In this document: positions 58,146 through 64,000 of the stretch, piece after piece
How positions within the stretch are numbered: the stretch's first letter is position 1
Layout: every line of letters begins with the position of its first letter
Assembly (NCBI GenBank): GCA_018697195.1
Contig: CM031870.1
Coordinates: 14,974,745 to 15,038,744, forward strand
Length of the DNA stretch: 64,000 bases
From: Certhia americana
Taxonomy: Eukaryota > Chordata > Aves > Passeriformes > Certhiidae
Reading direction: 5' to 3'
Made by a program: the position numbers and the translations under genes
Notes under the pieces: generated by a model
What the model was told of the DNA's origin: nothing
Database searches by the model: none
The model's input: the letters and a program-made list of their open reading frames with translations, nothing else

Positions 58146-58794
58146 AATAACCCTGTAAGAGGCAGCTCAGCTTGGTGAGGAGGTGGAGCAGAGCAATGAG
58201 AGTCATCCTGGATCTCCACAAAGCCCAGCTCCCTGTGCAGAGTGGCAGTGAGGAGGAAATTGCAGAGGCAGGTGATGTTTGAGCTCTGTGCATCCCTCCT
58301 CCCCACATTGCTCACTTGCCGGCTGTTGTTCTAACAGAAAAAGCCAAACCTGATAAATAGCATGTTTTGGAGCCAGAGAGCGCCTCATTCCCTGGAGAGC
58401 AGTCCCTGGGAGCTGGGAAGAGGCTCCCTGTGAATCACCCCACTTTGCAAATTAGCGTGGGAGTGAGCAGGCACAGCAGAGCTGGAAACCAAAAACTCAC
58501 CCGGCTCATTTCTCTGGTGAACGTGGTTTTATTTACAACACCAGCTGCTGACGGCCCAGCTGGTGCTTTGTGGTGCCTCTAGAAAGCAGAGCTGGCTCGG
58601 GAAGGTGCTGTGGGGCTGCTCTCAGCATCCCCACACCAAGGCAGGTGGCTCCTGGGGGAGGAATTAGGGAGCAGAGGAGCAGTTTGTGGGTTAAGCTGCA
58701 GGTAGAGAAGGGGTTCTGGAGGGTTTGGGGACAGCGTGAGCCATCCCAACCAGTCTTCTTTTTATAAAGCTCTGAACTGAATGTGGTAGGGAAG
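58146..58794. other. Non-coding stretch
   Basis: No supported exon; see rejected item at 58203. Confidence 0.4.
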
Positions 58795-59098
58795 TGTTAT
58801 CTTGTTTTGGCATGTTTTTTCTAGCCTTCTGATGCTCACATTTTGTGGAGTCAGTTTCTCATGCACTTTAATGTAAATAATAATTGTTTTTGCATTCCTC
58901 TCTAGAGGAAGAAAAACTTAATAGACTTTTAGTTTGACCTGTAAAGTTAGAGAGGTGGAACTTGACCCTCCAATCCTTAGTCATCTTTAGAATGATATAT
59001 ATATATATATATATATCAAAGTTACACAATAAACTTCCTTCTTTTTCCTTCTTTCTCTGTGAAAGTTGTGTGTGTTCATTTCTTGTCAAACAGCAACA
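58795..59098 (+). mobile_element. Solo LTR, family M, copy 2
   Basis: TGTTATC to CAACA, matching the reverse complement of 9309-9610 throughout, with the polyadenylation signal CACAATAAACTT. Flanked by GGGAAG and GAGAAG, a 6-bp duplication with one mismatch. Contains an (AT)n expansion at 58995-59016 absent from the other copy. Confidence 0.87.
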
Positions 59099-60239
59099 GA
59101 GAAGAGCCATCCAAAGAGCCTTTCTCTGAAAGCTGCATGTTGCTGCCAAGCTTCCAAAAGAGGAGTTAAATTTGGGAATTCCAGCATGTGATTCCAAAAT
59201 ACTGTCAGGAAAATCAATCCACAAACACCAGAGGTTTATGTCCAAAAAGGAGACAGAGGAATCCTTTCACTTCATTTGAATAAAGGGAGAGCCCATGGGG
59301 AATTTCCCCTGGGGCCTCTCAGATTTTTGGAGGATGCAGCCTCCTTTTTATTCAAATTTCCCTCCTTTTCATCCTAATTTCCCATCTTTTTATCCCAATT
59401 TCCTGGCTGCATTTCCCTCTCTTTCCCTGTTGGCTGAGGTATTGGAGAGGTACAGACTTCCCAAAAGCCTGATCCCTCAGATTCCCCTCTAATGTATAAC
59501 CCTCCCTTTTAATTTTTAATTCTCATGGAATTTATGCTTTCTCCCCATTGTTTCTTTCATCTTCCAATATCTAATTTCATTTCTCAGCAAACCTACAGTT
59601 TGTTTGTATAGACAAATCCCTTTTTTCCATTCATCAATCGATGGAATCCCTCCCATTGTTCCCTTTATCTCTCTGTGCTGGTTTTATCTACCAGCAGAGC
59701 CACAGCTTGTTTGGAAAGACAAATTTGTCATTCCTCTCAATCCTTTGTCAAAGCCAGGCTGTGGCCGGGTCTCTGTGACAGTCACTGTGAGCTGGGCTGG
59801 GTGAGGCCTCTCCTGTTTGCTGTGAGAAAGGTGCTGGGAAGGTTGAGGGCACAGGATTGCAAAGTTAACACCCAGAAAATGTGAGCTCCTGAGCTTGAAA
59901 CTGGAAGGGATTTGTTGCTGAGGACCAGGTTTGGGTTTGATTTCAGTGCTGCCGTTGCAGGGTGGGTATGGTGAGACTGATGTGTCATTTTCCAAGAAAA
60001 CAGGCAGGCTGGTTTTGGTCCTAACCTGGGCCTTTGCAAACAGTTTATGCAGATTCCCACGAGATAACCTCTAAATTCGAAATAGAAACAGGCACAGTGA
60101 GAAAGCAGCAGGTTCTCCCTGCAAACCCGCAGTGTTTGCTCCCTCTGCTGGCTTTGCTCTGGCCAGGAGAGATGCATGCACCTGCCAAGGGCTGGCAGTG
60201 CTGTGCAGTGTGGGGCATCCCACATGTTGCTGTTGGGAT
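59099..60239. other. Non-coding stretch
   Basis: Degenerate pyrimidine-rich repetition (CCTCCTTTTCATCC, CCATCTTTTTATCCC) at about 59340-59420 and two similar 60-bp blocks at about 59590-59740 (AGACAAAT plus CAATC repeats). No exon. Confidence 0.4.
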
Positions 60240-60655
60240 GGTTGTGACACACAGCAACGACTGAAAGGTTCCAAGGCAGAAAAAGTTTCTATTTTAAGTA
60301 AACAACCCTTTTATAAATTTTTTTTGCTAAAGGTGTGCCCTTCACTCGTTGGTCAGTAAAAGATATTTTGCTTGTCCATCAAATCTCTCTACTCTCGGTT
60401 AGTTTACAGATTTTGTTCCCTGATTCCCATGAGACAGATTTCTTATTTACAGCAGGTGCAGTTGTTTTTCACCCAGCAATAGTTTGTTGTGTTAACAAAC
60501 TCTCATCCCCAAGGCTGTTTCCACATTAGAACTCACAAGCTGCTTTAGCTGCACATAGAAATGACAAGCTAGCTGCTAATTTAGCAGAGCAAGGCCTGAT
60601 TCCATGAGACCTTTCTTTTATAATTTATATACCTGTCTACAGTACCCACAGGCTG
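60240..60655 (-). mobile_element. LTR-like element, family L, copy 1
   Basis: A block at about 60283-60395 (ACCCTTTTATAAAT, TTGGTCAGTAAAAG, TTGTCCATCAAATCTCTC) recurs inverted at 61818-61935. Size, AT content and the TATA-like and TGGTCAG motifs suggest an LTR in reverse orientation. Borders approximate. Confidence 0.5.
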
Positions 60656-60799
60656 GCAGACAGAAGAGCAGCAGCTTCAACAAGACCCAGTGCACCACAC
60701 TGCAGCCAGGGCAATCCCAATCCCTGGATTGGGCAGGGAATGGATCAGGAGAAGTCCAGAGGTGTTGGTGGATGAGGGTTGGACCTGCCCCAGCCCTGA

Positions 60800-61375
60800 G
60801 CCCCCAGAACCCCCCCCTGTGCTGGGCTGAGCCCCAGTGTAGGCAGCAGGAGGGGGGGATTCTGCCCCCTCAGGTGAGACCCCACCTGCAGAGCTGCCTC
60901 CAGCCCTGGGGCCAATGGCAGCAGGACCTGGAGCTGCTGGAGAGAGTCCAGAGGAGCCCATGGAGATGTCCCAGGGGCTGGAGCCCCTCTGGAGCCAGGC
61001 TGGGAGAGCTGGGGGTGCTCACCTGGAGAGGAGAAGGCTCCAGAGACACCTCAGAGCCCCTTGCAGGGCCTAAAGGGGCTCCAGGAGAGCTGGAGAGGGA
61101 CTGGGGACAAGGGATGGAGGGACAGGACACAGGGAATGGCTTTCCACTGCCAGAGGTCAGGGATGGATGGGATATTGGGAAGGAATTGTTCCCTGTGAGG
61201 GTGGGCAGGCCCTGGCACAGGGTGCCCAGAGCAGCTGTGGCTGCCCCTGGATCCCTAGAAGTGTCCAAGGCCAGGCTGGAGCACACTGGGATAGTGGGAG
61301 GTGTCTCTGGACATGCAGGAGGTTGGGATGAGTTTTAGCAACCCAATCCAATCCATTCTGTGATTTCTATGAAGT
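60800..61375 (+). mobile_element. CR1 LINE fragment, longest here
   Basis: Extends from CCCCAGTGTAGGCAGC and GACCCCACCTGCAGAGCTGCC, through GGTGCTCACCTGGAGAGGAG and CACAGGGTGCCCAGAGCAGC, to CCATTCTGTGATTTCTATGA. Confidence 0.92.
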
Positions 61376-61817
61376 TTCCAGCCTCTGAAGTGTTACCATT
61401 TATATTTCTGCACAAGAACAGCAGGGCTGAGGAGGAGGAGGAGAGCAGAGTCGTTTGCCAACTTCCAATTTTACTCTGCTCCCACAAGCGAGACTCACCA
61501 AAAATGTGCACCGTGTCCTTTGGTATGTGAAGTTTGTGTGAAAAAAGAAAATTGGAAAAAAAGAGAAAATTATTTAAAATAAGTGAGATGCTATTTTGTG
61601 AGGTGGAGTATTCCTCCTCCGTGGCAGGACTGGAGTCTTACATGAAACACAAAAGATTTTTAGGGTTGAAACTGCAGCCCTGTGTGGGCTCTCAGCATTT
61701 CAGGGTGGGCTGGGGATGTTTGGTGATCCAGCTGTGTGGAAAACCAAATGCTTTTAGCTGCATCCTGCTGGGCACGAGGGCTTGTGCTGGCATGACCCAG
61801 ATCAGTGTCTGGTTGGT

Positions 61818-61935
61818 GTGAGAACAGAGAGATTTGATGGACAAGTAAAACACCTTTTACTGACCAATGAGTGGAGTGCAGGCCTTTGGTGAAAGGAATG
61901 GATAAAAGGGAATGTGCTGTTAAAATAGAAGCTTC
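61818..61935 (+). mobile_element. LTR-like element, family L, partial copy 2
   Basis: GAGAGATTTGATGGACAAG, CTTTTACTGACCAATGAGTGG and GGATAAAAGGGAATG match the reverse complement of 60283-60395. The rest of the element is missing or too diverged. Confidence 0.6.
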
Positions 61936-62540
61936 AGCTTCAGCTTCTCCTCCTGCCTTTGGCTGCCCACCCAACAGCTGGCTGGGATGGGGACAATGGC
62001 CACATGTTTGCTGCCCAGGCCCTTCCTGGCCTTGACATCCAGCAAGAGAGGTCCTGGCTGCTGGGGCTGTTCCTGTTAATCCCAAAATACACACTCTGGT
62101 GGCTTTTGTCATCCTCATTTCCCTTTCTTCTGGGCTTTGCCAGCAAGGATGGCTTTGTGATGGCAGGTCCCTGGATCCAGCCGGGTCACTGCTGGAGTAA
62201 ATAGGTGCTAAATCCCCTCCTCTGCTGCCCAGGGGGCCTCATCAGTGCACCCACAGTGGTTTCCTTGCAGGAGATGTTCCTCTGGAGCCCGTTGCAGTTG
62301 TTTCCCAGTTTTCAAAGGGAATTCTGGCTGCTGTAAGGTGTCCTCCTGCAGCTCAGACCCCCAGTCTGCAGCTCTTTGGGCCCTCTTGGTTTGGGTGCTC
62401 CAGGTTTGTGAGCAAATGGGGCAAGCCCCACATGCCAGTCCTGCACAAATGCAGCATGCCAGTGAAGAAAGTGCTTTGGCAGCTGTGGAGAACCCCTTTG
62501 CTCTCTTTGGTTCTTCCTTTCAGGATCAGAATTAAAAGCA
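61936..62540. other. Non-coding stretch
   Basis: No exon or element recognised. Confidence 0.4.
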
Positions 62541-63025
62541 TGAGAGGCAGAATTCGTGTTTGGACTTGGGTGTTTATTGTTCCTTATCTCAGTTCCAGCT
62601 TCACTGAGCATGAGTGCTTCTGCATGCTGAGTTAAAAATGGAGTGCAGAGAGAAGCTTCAAGGGCCTTTTAAGCCTAAACTACCCAGATGAGATGCCAAC
62701 AAATTGATTTTAACTTTAAACCAAATAACCAGTCACCCGTGTCCCACGTTGTGGATTTAACTAAGCACACAAAATCACCCAAACTTGTAAAGAAGAAGAC
62801 TATGCCCTAAACTCTCCATCTTGGTGCATATTATTTTAACCAGACACCTTTAATTCTAAATTTCTCCCCCTGTGATATAGCACATTTTTATTTAACTACA
62901 CTCTCACAGACTCAGTGCTATCATTCAGTTTTGGAAGCCTTTCCCAGAACCTCAGCACAGTGTATCTTTGAGGATCATTTTCTGCCAGCACAGAAAACCT
63001 GAAATTCTCTGTGCCCAGGGTTCCA
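62541..63025 (-). mobile_element. LTR, family J, copy 2 (unexpanded)
   Basis: Starts TGAGAGGCAGAATTCG with TTGGGTGTTTATTGTTCC (reverse polyadenylation signal) and ends GTGCCCAGGGTTCCA. At 62792-62802 it has only a short AAGAAGAAGA motif where the 7250 copy carries about 500 bp of GAA/GGA. Confidence 0.72.
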
Positions 63026-63477
63026 TGAGGTTTTAATCCTTCAGAGCACTTCCCCTACAAGCACATTCCTGCAGGGAGGTGCTTGAGCCCTTTGGGACAG
63101 GGCTGTGGCTTAACAGAGGCTCAAGTGGGTTCAGCTGCAGGACTGGGAGCACTGGAGTGCAGTGGCTGCGTGGAGCTGGCACTTTGTGTGTGCTGGGTGC
63201 CATCAGCTGCTGCTGAGACTCTCCCGGTTCAGCCTGCCTGGGATGCGCTGGATAAATCTCCAGGAGGCTGTGGAGCAGTTTTTCCATGAGAAACCCCCGA
63301 GCTCTGAGCTGCTGGGCCCCGCTGCAGTAGCTGCTGTGTGCTGCAAGAGGTCTCTGCAGCACCGCAGCTGCTGCTGCTGGGCTGCCCCAGCTCTCCCCTC
63401 CTCTGGCTGAGGAGATGCCTTTTACCTGGCCCTGCTCTCCCTGCAGAGGTGTGAGCTCTCAGCCTCTGAATCTTGGG
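63026..63477. other. Non-coding stretch
   Basis: One exon-like open patch at about 63230-63330 is discussed under findings. Confidence 0.35.
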
Positions 63478-63775
63478 AGTCCAGGCTGGTTTGAGTAGGG
63501 ATGGACCTTAAAGCTCATCTCACTCCACTGTTCTGCCATGGGCAGGGACACCTTCTACCATCCCAGGCTGCTCCAAACCCTGTCCAGCCTGGCCTTGGAC
63601 ACTGCCAGGGATCCACAACTGCTCTGGGCACCCTGTGCCAGGGTCTGCCCACCCTCCCAGAGAACAATTCCTTCCCAATATCCCATCTATCCCTGCCCTC
63701 TGGCACTGGGAAGCCATTCCCTGCGTCCGGTCCCTCCAAGTCCTTGCCCAAATCCCTCTCCAGCTCTCTCATAGC
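63478..63775 (-). mobile_element. CR1 LINE fragment
   Basis: CTGCCATGGGCAGGGACACC, CAGGCTGCTCCAAACCC, GAACAATTCCTTCCCAATATCCC and CCTCTGGCACTGGGAAGCC. Confidence 0.9.
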
Positions 63776-64000
63776 TCACAGGTATGAGAACCTCACAGGT
63801 TCCCTGCTCCTTAAGCCTGGCAGTCTCTGGGAAGCTCCCTAAGCTCCCCACAGCACTGGGGGGGTCACTGTGCCAGCACCCAGTGGTCACATCTGATTGT
63901 CCATCATTAGTGAGCTCTGTCAGGACTCTGTGCTCTCCCAGGCTCACCTCTTTGTCCTGGCAGTGCCCCCACAGCTCCTGGGACAGAGCTCTCTGCCATC

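Noticed and set aside
58203..58284. Open patch reading VILDLHKAQLPVQSG before a possible GTGATG donor
   Set aside because: No polypyrimidine tract or acceptor upstream, a stop just after, and weak exon context.
1..64000. CRISPR arrays, bacterial operons, tRNA or rRNA genes
   Set aside because: Nothing fits: the tandem repeats have no spacer structure, repeat content is avian, and no tRNA cloverleaf or rRNA core was seen by eye.

Overview
This is vertebrate nuclear DNA, almost certainly from a bird and probably a songbird. The chicken-repeat-1 (CR1) LINE signature recurs more than 20 times on both strands, always as short 3' or internal fragments. There are many solo LTRs of endogenous retroviruses but no retroviral gag, pol or env reading frames. 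Most of the sequence is intronic or intergenic. The many open frames of 60-250 codons are mostly by-products of GC-rich or repetitive sequence.

The only well-supported coding content is three + strand exons whose splice sites and phases agree exactly: 26298-26416 (start codon in a strong Kozak context, ends in phase 2), 46998-47191 (phase 2 in, phase 1 out) and 52994-53211 (phase 1 in, phase 0 out). Joined, they give the first 177 residues of a basic, Ser/Pro/Arg-rich protein that I do not recognise. It has RKS and MRKSLSVD phosphosite-like motifs. The rest of the gene must lie beyond the window or in exons I could not see. Two weaker exon candidates (1657-1756, 1880-1954) lie upstream; the second also ends in phase 2, so it could splice to the same second exon. 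That would make 26298 an alternative first exon. A CpG-rich block at about 24440-25060 is the best promoter candidate.

Layout. 1-9 kb: upstream candidate exons, a minisatellite with a CpG-rich insert, and an LTR split by a roughly 500-bp GAA/GGA array. 9-12 kb: a CR1 interrupted by a solo LTR with perfect target-site duplication, another LTR, and a TATC microsatellite with an assembly gap. 12-23 kb: sparse, with CR1 fragments and one 598-bp solo LTR. 23-27 kb: CpG-rich region and first exon. 27-47 kb: a large intron with eight LTRs (seven antisense to the gene), a minisatellite with a gap, and CR1 pieces. 46.4-47.2 kb: a CCTGTC-type minisatellite ending about 20 bp before the exon 2 acceptor. 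47-53 kb: nested LTRs, a minisatellite related to the one beside exon 2, and a CR1 interrupted by a segment repeated nearly identically 5.2 kb downstream. 53-64 kb: LTRs and CR1 fragments with no further convincing exon.

The most notable material is structural: insertions that can be ordered in time, a purine array seeded in an LTR, a duplicated non-LTR segment, and a strong antisense bias of LTRs within the gene.
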